Assembly: GCA_021787655.1 (NCBI GenBank) | Contig: JAJYLM010000114.1 | Coordinates: forward strand, 1-6,847 | DNA: 6,847 nt | Reading direction: 5' to 3' | Origin: a bacterium | GTDB lineage: Bacteria > JAMCPX01 | Shown here: piece after piece, positions 1 through 6,156 of the stretch | Position numbering within the stretch: position 1 is the first letter of the stretch | How the letters are laid out: every line of letters begins with the position of its first letter | The notes under the pieces: model-generated | Databases searched by the model: none | Told to the model about the DNA's origin: nothing | What the model saw: only the letters and a program-made list of their open reading frames with translations | Position numbers and translations under genes: made by a program

Positions 1-418
1 CGAGCAGCAGAACGATACCATCGGCAATGGATAAACTTCCCTTCAGATATATAATAAGCAGGTACAGCACACCGACGGAAAAGAATGCAATCTCGATCGA
101 ATGCGGCTTTTCTATGCGGATAGTCGAACCATTTCTGTGCTTGCGGTGATACAGGTACGACACAAAAAAAACGAGCGGCAGGCCGACACCTGTCAAAAGT
201 CTGAGTGAACCTGTCAGGTTTGCAAGCATCAAATGGACCTCCCGGTGCCATGCAAGATCCGCTTCAACCATAAACTCCGGTGCTGTTTGCAGCCAGGCAA
301 GCAGCGCAAGTGCAAGTCCCTGAGATATAAAATATTGCGCAGATTCCGCGGACCATGCAATGACCAGCGCAAGCAGGACAAGTGCTGGAAAGGTCCAGAG
401 CGCATGCAGTGCACTCAT
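1..418 (-). CDS. CaCA-type (sodium/calcium exchanger family) membrane protein, N-terminal part
   Basis: The gene is read on the minus strand and is cut by the left edge, leaving 139 codons with no stop. The protein is strongly hydrophobic, with membrane segments at about residues 7-27, 30-47, 70-90 and 108-125. The stretch QTAPEFMVEA (residues 44-53) followed by ANLTGSLRL (66-74) resembles the alpha-repeat of cation/Ca2+ exchangers, where a PE motif and a GN-like loop bind the ion. From the family, it would exchange a cation such as Ca2+ or Na+ across the inner membrane; the actual substrate is unknown. The start is uncertain. In-frame ATGs lie at 466, 431 and 418, and an in-frame stop precedes 466. 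I chose 418 because only it has a weak GGA(AG) ribosome site about 6 bases ahead and because the hydrophobic domain begins at once. It lies 99 bases (51 if 466 is used) behind the HD-GYP gene on the same strand, so co-transcription is possible. Confidence 0.78.
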   Translation of the reverse strand, partial: MSALHALWTFPALVLLALVIAWSAESAQYFISQGLALALLAWLQTAPEFMVEADLAWHREVHLMLANLTGSLRLLTGVGLPLVFFVSYLYHRKHRNGSTIRIEKPHSIEIAFFSVGVLYLLIIYLKGSLSIADGIVLLL

Positions 419-517
419 ACTGCTTCCGGTCATAAAAACAGGGGTAATTTGGGTTAACCAGTGCATGAAAAACCGGTAACGTTAAACGTCGAGTAAGTCA
501 AGCAAAAACAAGCGTCA

Positions 518-1933
518 TCAATCTGATAAAAGGTGTTTTATATCAAGGATATCTTTCAAATGCGTTACAAAAACGTCCGTAATATGCTGATCGAACTGCG
601 TACCGGCGTGAGATTTTATATATTCAACTGTCTGGTCCACAGAAAGGGCATCCCGGTATGGCCTTTTTATGGTCATTGAATCAAAGACATCTGCAACTGC
701 CGTTATTCTTCCTGCCAGGGGAATTTCTTCCGTTTTGAGACCCCGGGGATATCCGGTCCCATCAATCCTCTCATGGTGGGTAAATGCTATCTGGCCTGCC
801 ATATCGAGGAGTCTCGACCCGGCATTCTCCAGGATATTGAACCCTATGCCGGGGTGCTTTTTTACCTGTTCAAACTCTTCTTCCGTAAGGCCGGCCGGTT
901 TGAGCAGTATTGACGAAGGGACACCTATTTTGCCGATGTCGTGCAGGGAACTTGCCATGGACATCATCTCGACCTCTGCCCTCGTGAACCCCAGTGCCTC
1001 CGCCAGGCTTTTCACGTACCTGCTGACCCTTATATTATGATTGCCGGTATCATGATCCACATATTCTATTGCCCGCGAAAGCTTGTAGATGATGTTCATA
1101 TTGGTGTCCTGCAGCTCAACGACGGTGCTGTGCAACTCCTTTGTTTTTTCCATGATTTGATTGTGCAGATTGTCGATATTTTTTTTGATCTTGAGGAGAT
1201 TTCCCACCCGCACCATAAGTTCATACCGGTCGATAGGTTTTGTCAGAAACTCGTCCGCCCCGACAGAAAGGGCCCTCATCTTTGCATCTTCGTCATTGAG
1301 CGCCGTTATCATGATGACCGGAAGCGCTGCGAATTGATCGTCTGATTTAATATTTCTGCAAACCTCGATACCGTTCAGTTCCGGCATGAAAACATTGATC
1401 AGTGCAATGTCGGGACGCAGCGATCGTATTTTTTCCAGCGCCTGAACACCATTGACAGCCTTAATGATGTTATATCCCATGGGAGCCAGGGTCGCGTAAA
1501 TCAACTCGATATTTTCCGGCCTGTCATCTGCAACCAGGATAATGGGGGGATGCTGGATGACCTCCAGTTCCGGTGCTTTTCCGTACTTTTTGATACTATC
1601 AAGGATGTCCTTCACGTGAAACGGCTTACTGATGTAATCATCGCACCCTGCATCGATAAACCTGCGCCGGTCGCCTTTCATTGCTGAAGCAGTAAGGGCG
1701 ATGACCGGTATACCGCTGGTACGGGTGCTGGTCTTGATGAGCTTTGTCAGTGTAATACCATCCATGCCGGGGAGGTTCATATCCATGAAGATCAAGTCCG
1801 GTGTGTGATCGTTGATGATGCGCATCGCGGACAAGCCATTGCTCGCTTCGATGACGACATAGCCGCGCAGTTCAAGAATATCCTTCATGAGCCGCGCACT
1901 TTTTGGATCGTCTTCCACAACAAGTATTCTCAT
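518..1933 (-). CDS. REC-REC-HD-GYP response regulator, predicted cyclic-di-GMP phosphodiesterase
   Basis: This is a 471-residue cytoplasmic regulator with three domains. REC1 (about 1-118) has a full active site: acidic pocket E7/D8/D9, phospho-acceptor D51 in FMDMNLPGMDG, T81 and K103. REC2 (about 130-245) keeps D136/D137, T210 and K232, but has N180 (codon AAT) where the phosphorylated Asp belongs, in ALINVFMPELNG. A helical linker (about 246-278) leads to the HD-GYP domain (about 279-470). That domain shows H299, the HD pair H331/D332 with GKIGVP after it, H360, HHE at 386-388 and the signature DGTGYPRGL at 391-399. All the expected metal ligands seem present, so hydrolysis of c-di-GMP is the likely activity. 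The ATG start is preceded by AGGA about 8 bases away. It overlaps the kinase stop codon by ATGA, which implies translational coupling. REC1 is the probable target of the adjacent kinase. The family assignment is firm; the output target is not visible. Confidence 0.95.
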   Translation of the reverse strand: MRILVVEDDPKSARLMKDILELRGYVVIEASNGLSAMRIINDHTPDLIFMDMNLPGMDGITLTKLIKTSTRTSGIPVIALTASAMKGDRRRFIDAGCDDYISKPFHVKDILDSIKKYGKAPELEVIQHPPIILVADDRPENIELIYATLAPMGYNIIKAVNGVQALEKIRSLRPDIALINVFMPELNGIEVCRNIKSDDQFAALPVIMITALNDEDAKMRALSVGADEFLTKPIDRYELMVRVGNLLKIKKNIDNLHNQIMEKTKELHSTVVELQDTNMNIIYKLSRAIEYVDHDTGNHNIRVSRYVKSLAEALGFTRAEVEMMSMASSLHDIGKIGVPSSILLKPAGLTEEEFEQVKKHPGIGFNILENAGSRLLDMAGQIAFTHHERIDGTGYPRGLKTEEIPLAGRITAVADVFDSMTIKRPYRDALSVDQTVEYIKSHAGTQFDQHITDVFVTHLKDILDIKHLLSD

Positions 1934-4125
1934 GAGTGTATCCTGCCGCAGACCCTTTCCATCTCGTGAAGCAGGGTTTGCCGGTCGATGGGCTTCAAAA
2001 TAAATGATGCAGCCCCGAGTTTCAGCGCCTCTTTCCCCTCTTCAATCGATGAGATAATGACGACCGGTATGTGTGTTGTGTCGGGATCGGCATGCAGCGC
2101 CTTGAGGACTGTCCAGCCGTTTTTTTTCGGTATTGACAGGTTCAGGGTAATAACATCGGGTTTTAACTCCCTGACCGATACCAGCGCCTGTTCCCCGTCA
2201 TGCACAACGTCGGCACGGTAGCCCGCAGCCTGGAGGTATCCCTTGATAAGTTTCGCGATAGCCTTGTCATCCTCGACCACGAGCACGTGGTTTCCATCAA
2301 CCCTTTTTTGTACGTCCCCGGTCGCCGGAATCACGGTTACATGCCGTATGGCCGAAGGAATGGTGAAGGAAAATTTGCTGCCCTTCCCGACCTTGCTTTC
2401 AACCCAAATCTTGCCGCCATGGAGTTCAACGATCGCTTTTACAATAGAGAGGCCAAGACCGGTGCCTTCATTGATGGATGGGTGCAGCAGGCGTATCTGC
2501 GAAAACGGATAAAACAGCTTTGACATTGCCTCTTCGGGGATGCCGATACCTGTGTCTTCGACACTGAAGACGATGTCTCCCGCAACTTTGCTCACGACGA
2601 TCCATACGCTTCCGTTGTCCGGCGTAAACTTGATTGCATTGTTGAGCAGGTTGTACAGAACCTGTTTGATCTTTCTCTCATCGGCATACACGGTCGTCAC
2701 GTCCGGCGAAATCTCCTGCGAAAGATTGATGTAATGCCGCAGTGCACGCTCCTTGATCATGGTCATACTTTGATCAACGAGATCACGAACATAAAATTCC
2801 GTGGGCTCAAATATCATCTGGCCGGATTCTACCCTGGACAGATCCAGAATGTCGTTAATGAGCAGGAGAAGGTGTTCACCTGCTTCGTAGATGTCCTTGA
2901 TGTATTCTTCCTGTTTCGCGGTAATCCCGCCGAAGTTCCGTTCCAGCAGGACCTCGGAGAAGCCGATAATGGCGTTGAGCGGTGTGCGAAGCTCATGGGA
3001 CATACTTGACAGAAAATCGGATTTTGCCTTGTTTGCCTTTTCCAGTTCCCTGTTTTTGATCTCCAGCTCGCTCTGAAGCTTCTTGAGAAAGCTGATGTCC
3101 GTGTAGATCCCGATCTTTCCGTTGAGGACGCCGTCTTCTATAACCGGTGCTCCGCTCGTAATGATAGGGATGGAAACCTGTGCCTTCGTCATAATATTGA
3201 TTTCATAGGTCGATGATTCTCCCCGGTCTCTTTTAACGAATTCTTCCTTCAGCCTCTTTCGGTTCTCTTCGTCAAACAGGTCGAAAATCGATCTGCCGGT
3301 AACGTCTTCCTTTGTATACCCGAGCATCCTTGTAAAGGCAGGATTGATGTCGATGATCCGGTCGTCCCTGTCAAGAACGCACAAACCGTCGTGCATATTG
3401 TCGATATAAAATTCCTTGCGCCGAAGGTCGCGTGTCCTGTCTTCGACCATAGCCTCCAGCTGGTTCGTATAGACCTGCAGACTCGCGATAATACTGTTGA
3501 CGGCACTTTTTATATCAGCAATCATGCCTTTTGCCCGAATATCGACCCGTTGGGACAGATCGCCCTGTTCAACCGATTTCAGAACAGGAAGCACCTTTTT
3601 AATCGGTAAAAATATACTCGTATAAAGATACAGGGCAAAGATCAGAAGAACGATGATCATCCCTGCCAGCAACAGGGTCGTTATGAGATAAACCGTATGG
3701 AGACGCCGGCTATTCATAGACTCCTGCCGCTGTATAAAGACGTCGAGGTTCTTATGGATATCTGCCCCGGCACTATCCACGGCGGATCTGTCGGCTGCAG
3801 CCACTCCGTCTTCGAATCTGTTTATCCCCCGGTTTATTGTATCCAGGAGTACGGCACACTCGGGATCAGGATTCGCATAATTGTCCAAAAGCCGGATGCC
3901 TTGTGCAAGTCCTGTAATAGATTTTTCAGAAATCCTTGGTTCGGGGGTTGAATTCACGGAAACCATGAGAGCATCGATGAGATTCCTCTCTGTGTGGGTC
4001 ACTGCGACGAGTCTCTTGATTTTGCCAATCGTCAAGGAGGTGTATGCTCTTAACCCTATGACAGTGGCAAGCATTACAACTATTATGCTCAAAAAAATAT
4101 AAATCTGTTGCTCATGCTTTCTCAA
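1930..4125 (-). CDS. Membrane hybrid sensor histidine kinase (HAMP-PAS-HisKA-HATPase-REC)
   Basis: This is a 731-residue inner-membrane kinase. TM1 is at about 8-27, a helical periplasmic sensor spans about 28-143, and TM2 is at about 144-170. HAMP covers about 171-224 (P174, EQGDLS at 186-191) and a PAS domain about 236-348. A coiled coil runs from about 349 to 368. HisKA carries the phospho-histidine H377 in SHELRTPLNAI. The ATPase domain shows the N-box NLLNNAIKFT (492-501), G1 box DTGIGIP (524-530) and G2 box GTGLGLS (554-560). A C-terminal receiver (about 613-728) has E618/D619/D620, S692/S693 and K711, but N662 (codon AAC) replaces the phospho-acceptor Asp in ITLNLSIPKKNGW. Autophosphorylation should work, while relay through its own receiver should not. 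The start is TTG, supported by GAGG five bases upstream; any later ATG would cut into TM1. The gene leads an operon with the overlapping REC-REC-HD-GYP gene, its presumed partner. The signal sensed is unknown. Confidence 0.95.
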   Translation of the reverse strand: MRKHEQQIYIFLSIIVVMLATVIGLRAYTSLTIGKIKRLVAVTHTERNLIDALMVSVNSTPEPRISEKSITGLAQGIRLLDNYANPDPECAVLLDTINRGINRFEDGVAAADRSAVDSAGADIHKNLDVFIQRQESMNSRRLHTVYLITTLLLAGMIIVLLIFALYLYTSIFLPIKKVLPVLKSVEQGDLSQRVDIRAKGMIADIKSAVNSIIASLQVYTNQLEAMVEDRTRDLRRKEFYIDNMHDGLCVLDRDDRIIDINPAFTRMLGYTKEDVTGRSIFDLFDEENRKRLKEEFVKRDRGESSTYEINIMTKAQVSIPIITSGAPVIEDGVLNGKIGIYTDISFLKKLQSELEIKNRELEKANKAKSDFLSSMSHELRTPLNAIIGFSEVLLERNFGGITAKQEEYIKDIYEAGEHLLLLINDILDLSRVESGQMIFEPTEFYVRDLVDQSMTMIKERALRHYINLSQEISPDVTTVYADERKIKQVLYNLLNNAIKFTPDNGSVWIVVSKVAGDIVFSVEDTGIGIPEEAMSKLFYPFSQIRLLHPSINEGTGLGLSIVKAIVELHGGKIWVESKVGKGSKFSFTIPSAIRHVTVIPATGDVQKRVDGNHVLVVEDDKAIAKLIKGYLQAAGYRADVVHDGEQALVSVRELKPDVITLNLSIPKKNGWTVLKALHADPDTTHIPVVIISSIEEGKEALKLGAASFILKPIDRQTLLHEMERVCGRIHS

Positions 4126-4130
4126 AAGAA

Positions 4131-4134
4131 CCTC
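4131..4134 (-). promoter_or_regulatory. Ribosome binding site that supports the TTG start of the kinase
   Basis: On the minus strand GAGG is followed by TTCTT and then TTG, a 5-base spacing. This decides in favour of the rare TTG start at 4125, because no ATG lies close enough to preserve the whole first membrane segment. Confidence 0.7.
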
Positions 4135-4157
4135 GCTGACTACTCATTTACTCTATA

Positions 4158-4185
4158 ATTGTATAAATTTAAACACGAAAGTCAG
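4158..4185 (-). promoter_or_regulatory. Sigma-70-like promoter candidate for the kinase/HD-GYP operon
   Basis: On the minus strand the -35 candidate CTGACT (4180-4185) is separated by 16 bases from TACAAT (4158-4163), which matches five of six bases of the -10 consensus. The predicted start site is near 4151, giving a leader of about 25 bases before the TTG start. The -35 match is only four of six, and direct repeats abut it upstream, so an activator may help. This is sequence matching only. Confidence 0.4.
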
Positions 4186-4186
4186 G

Positions 4187-4229
4187 CTATACTGTGTTAA
4201 ACAATGAATCTGTTCTATACTGTTAAACA
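4187..4229. repeat. Two imperfect direct repeats abutting the kinase promoter
   Basis: CTATACTG-TG-TTAAACA at 4187-4203 and CTATACTG-TTAAACA at 4215-4229 are the same 15 bases, except that the first copy has two extra bases in the middle. The copies are offset by 28 bp in one half and 26 bp in the other, which is between 2.5 and 2.7 helical turns. Read on the minus strand, they lie directly upstream of the -35 candidate, a usual place for activator sites. The binding protein is unknown. Confidence 0.5.
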
Positions 4230-4293
4230 TACACGATCTATTATTAAGATGCAAGCTTTTTATTAAGAATACGAACAAATTTCACCAATAAAA

Positions 4294-4318
4294 ACCGGGC
4301 AAAACATTTATCCCCGGT
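4294..4318. repeat. Short inverted repeat ACCGGG/CCCGGT
   Basis: Arms at 4294-4299 and 4313-4318 are perfectly complementary around a 13-base loop. The arms are GC-only islands within AT-rich DNA, so they stand out, but no T-run follows on either strand. It could be a protein site or a weak hairpin; no role can be assigned. Confidence 0.3.
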
Positions 4319-4340
4319 AAGAAACGCGGTAATGCCAATC

Positions 4341-4379
4341 TGTGATGTTTTATTTACAAAAGTGTGCATGAACATCACA
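4341..4379. promoter_or_regulatory. Perfect 9+9 bp dyad, candidate enhancer (UAS) for the sigma-54 promoter
   Basis: TGTGATGTT (4341-4349) and AACATCACA (4371-4379) are exact reverse complements with a 21-base spacer. The arm centres are 30 bp apart, close to three helical turns, so two subunits would lie on one face of the DNA. The dyad centre near 4360 is about 85 bp upstream of the start site predicted from the -24/-12 element. That is the usual distance for binding by a sigma-54 enhancer-binding protein. The protein itself is not encoded in this window. Confidence 0.5.
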
Positions 4380-4417
4380 TATTGAAACCAATGTATTGAA
4401 AAACAAGCACTTTAAAT

Positions 4418-4433
4418 TGGCATAAAAACTGCT
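4418..4433 (+). promoter_or_regulatory. Sigma-54 (-24/-12) promoter candidate for the microprotein gene
   Basis: TGGCATAAAAACTGCT matches the consensus TGGCAC-N5-TTGCW in the invariant GG (4419-4420) and GC (4431-4432), with the required spacing, and in most flanking bases; the main mismatch is C for T at 4429. The predicted start site is near 4444. The 20-base leader would then hold GGAGG at 4451-4455 ahead of the ATG at 4464. The upstream dyad supports the call. It lies between genes and points at a real-looking start, which lowers the chance of coincidence. Confidence 0.55.
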
Positions 4434-4450
4434 AAATCAATTTCTACTAT

Positions 4451-4455
4451 GGAGG
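4451..4455 (+). promoter_or_regulatory. Ribosome binding site of the 44-codon gene
   Basis: A full GGAGG is followed by 8 bases and then ATG at 4464. In-frame ATGs at 4449 and 4458 are possible, but the first overlaps this site and the second has only 2 bases of spacing, so the site decides for 4464. Confidence 0.6.
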
Positions 4456-4463
4456 CAATGACT

Positions 4464-4598
4464 ATGTGGCTGCTCAAGTTTATGTTTATCGTCATAGGTG
4501 TACTGTATGAGCTTTTACACTACAGTGTAACCAGTGTTTATAATGCACTGAGCAAGAGACTCTCAACCTATTATAAAACAAATAAAGGACAGGCGTAG
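4464..4598 (+). CDS. 44-residue predicted membrane microprotein, function unknown
   Basis: I do not recognise this protein. It begins MWLLKFMFIVIGVLYELLHY and ends KTNKGQA before TAG. Residues about 2-20 form one hydrophobic helix. The rest is a tyrosine/serine-rich, basic, probably amphipathic tail (four Lys and one Arg in residues 31-42), so a single-pass inner-membrane protein with a cytoplasmic basic tail is likely. Evidence that it is a gene: an ideal GGAGG site 8 bases ahead, a sigma-54-type promoter with the right leader length, an upstream dyad, and a stop that ends just before the convergent gene. It converges on the glycosyltransferase with only 3 bases between the two stop codons, so each transcript should run into the other. 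It could regulate a membrane enzyme or act in stress at the envelope, but nothing shows which. The chance-ORF alternative remains because it is short. Confidence 0.62.
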   Translation: MWLLKFMFIVIGVLYELLHYSVTSVYNALSKRLSTYYKTNKGQA

Positions 4599-4601
4599 CA
4601 G

Positions 4602-6095
4602 TTATCGCGTCATCCAGGATTTGCTCTTTAATGTTGCCATGGCATAGGGAAATATCCATTGCAGCGTGAAGATGGAAAAATAGGAATAGAGAATACCGTA
4701 GACAAAATCTGAATTCTTCTCCGCCCGGATGTAATATATCATATACACCAGCGAGACGACCCCAACCAGCGAAAGATACCTGAATATGTTTGCAGGATAT
4801 GTGAAAAGGTTGATTAACAGAAAAAACATCGCATAGTACTGGAACGGATACCGCATATTCACAATCACGAAATTAACGAAGGGCAGTACCCTGTGTTTCT
4901 CCCTGTATTTCTTGAGAATAAATGTTGAGAGGATGAGCGACTCCCGTATATTGCTCCGTTCCCATCTCAGGTACATCTTGGAGAGCTTGCTGTAGTTCGT
5001 GGGGACCTGCGTCAGGACAACGGCACTGTTCTGATAGGTCGTATACAACCCTTGTTTAAGGACCATATTGGTAAGCGCCCTGTCTTCGCCATAGGTGCAG
5101 ACCTCGCCCATAAACACCTCATGAAGCCATTGATCCTTGACCTTCTGCACGACTTCCGCACGGTATGCAGAAAATGCCCCGGGGCAGCACAGAACAGATC
5201 CATACGTTGACTGGCATGCCCGGGTAAAATCGAATGAAAGGATAAAACTCACCCCGAGCATCTTCGGGACAATGCCCTCATGCTTGTTCAAGACCTTGAC
5301 ATTTCCCGCCACGGCGCCAATCTTTTCGTTTCTCAAAAACGGGGCGATAATCTGGGAAATTGCGCCCTTTTCTATGATACTGTCCGAATCTATCGTTACG
5401 AATATGCTGCCTTTCCCTTTTTGGAATCCCTGGTACAGTGCATGACGCTTCCCCTTATTACCGGGCAGCTTGATCAGCGTAACAGTGCCGGGATACTTCG
5501 CCTTTGCTTTCTGCATATAGAGGAACGTGTCATCCTTTGAACCGTCATCGACACAAATAACCTCGAGCTTCTGCAGGGGATAACCGGATTCTATGGCTGC
5601 TTTAATCGCCTTTTCCACAAGTGCGCCTTCATTATATGCAGGGATGATGACACTCACGACAGGCATTTCATCGCCTGACGCGAGCATGTGCGGCTTATAG
5701 GCTACCCATAAGAAAGTTCTGAACAGCAGGTAAAAGAGCGTTATTGCAGAATAACTTATCGAAGCGTAGGTAAAAAAGCTGAATACCCTGCCACGTGCTA
5801 TCGTCATCTCCCATATCCGTGCGAACGAACCGTAATAAACCGAGGCAACGACAAAAAAACCGATGACGGAAACAGTTGCTATCTTGAGAAAAAAATCTAC
5901 GACGGCAGGCGCCCCGAAACGGGCGGGTTCTGAAGGACCTCCGCTGCCTTCACCGGGTGCATGTTGCTCTTCTCCTTCCTGCATCAGCTGTACTTCTTTG
6001 GCATTTCCATGGGTACTATCCTGCGGGGAAAACCCGAGACTCACATTCACCGATCGGTTCGTCTTCACCTTATCACGTGGTTCTTCTGTCAGCAT
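4602..6095 (-). CDS. Processive family 2 glycosyltransferase, hyaluronan-synthase/NodC-like
   Basis: This is an inner-membrane synthase of 497 residues from ATG 6095, or 500 from GTG 6104; positions here count from the GTG. The first 65 residues are polar, Gly/Glu-rich and probably disordered. Membrane helices follow at about 66-93 and 110-135. The GT-A domain (about 146-385) shows SVIIPAYNE, DDG (186-188), NKGKRHA (216-222), DSD (239-241) and the base motif GEDR (339-342). Three or so C-terminal helices lie at about 408-435, 438-458 and 467-490. NKGKRHA, the GEDR-type base motif and RSNIRES after the RW pair resemble hyaluronan synthases and NodC more than cellulose synthase. It should polymerise a UDP-sugar into an exported polysaccharide. 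The usual QxxRW reads MYLRW (377-381), so Gln is replaced by Met. ATG 6095 has AGGTG six bases ahead, while GTG 6104 has only GGA, so I prefer the ATG. No other exopolysaccharide gene is present in the window. Confidence 0.9.
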   Translation of the reverse strand: MLTEEPRDKVKTNRSVNVSLGFSPQDSTHGNAKEVQLMQEGEEQHAPGEGSGGPSEPARFGAPAVVDFFLKIATVSVIGFFVVASVYYGSFARIWEMTIARGRVFSFFTYASISYSAITLFYLLFRTFLWVAYKPHMLASGDEMPVVSVIIPAYNEGALVEKAIKAAIESGYPLQKLEVICVDDGSKDDTFLYMQKAKAKYPGTVTLIKLPGNKGKRHALYQGFQKGKGSIFVTIDSDSIIEKGAISQIIAPFLRNEKIGAVAGNVKVLNKHEGIVPKMLGVSFILSFDFTRACQSTYGSVLCCPGAFSAYRAEVVQKVKDQWLHEVFMGEVCTYGEDRALTNMVLKQGLYTTYQNSAVVLTQVPTNYSKLSKMYLRWERSNIRESLILSTFILKKYREKHRVLPFVNFVIVNMRYPFQYYAMFFLLINLFTYPANIFRYLSLVGVVSLVYMIYYIRAEKNSDFVYGILYSYFSIFTLQWIFPYAMATLKSKSWMTR

Positions 6096-6156
6096 ATCAA
6101 ACACCTAATATCCAGATCTTTCAAAGTCAAGCCTTTAGAAAAGACTGCTGTGTCTC

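Larger units (their letters stand above)
4126..4463. other. AT-rich regulatory spacer between kinase and microprotein genes
   Basis: This 338-base stretch has no convincing reading frame of its own. It holds the kinase promoter and its direct repeats at the left. A second short direct repeat, TTATTAAGA, occurs at 4241-4249 and 4260-4268. Further right come a 6-bp inverted repeat (4294-4318), a 9-bp inverted repeat (4341-4379), TATTGAAA twice (4380-4387 and 4394-4401), and a sigma-54-type promoter (4418-4433). It is therefore best read as a two-way control region. I see no tRNA or other structured RNA. Confidence 0.6.

Noticed and set aside
229..457. Two short frames, one on each strand, of 61 and 74 codons
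   Set aside because: They are out of frame with the exchanger-like membrane protein, which has clear family motifs in its own frame across this stretch.
479..489. ACGTTAAACGT palindrome between the HD-GYP and exchanger genes
   Set aside because: It is an 11-base near-palindrome with no supporting promoter or repeat partner; it could be chance.
669..1345. Plus-strand open frames of 123 and 134 codons opposite the HD-GYP gene
   Set aside because: They lie antisense within a gene whose domains are unmistakable, have no family features and no ribosome sites.
3249..3506. Minus-strand frame of 85 codons within the kinase gene
   Set aside because: It is a shifted frame over the PAS and linker region of the intact kinase, which reads through without a break.
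4241..4268. TTATTAAGA direct repeat as the start of a repeat array
   Set aside because: There are only two copies, in very AT-rich DNA where such matches arise easily, and no spacer regularity or further units follow.
4294..4318. ACCGGG/CCCGGT inverted repeat as a terminator
   Set aside because: The 13-base loop and lack of a T-run make intrinsic termination unlikely, and neither neighbouring gene ends there.
5990..6020. TGGCAT at 5999-6004 as a second sigma-54 promoter
   Set aside because: No GC lies at the -12 distance and it is inside the synthase coding sequence.
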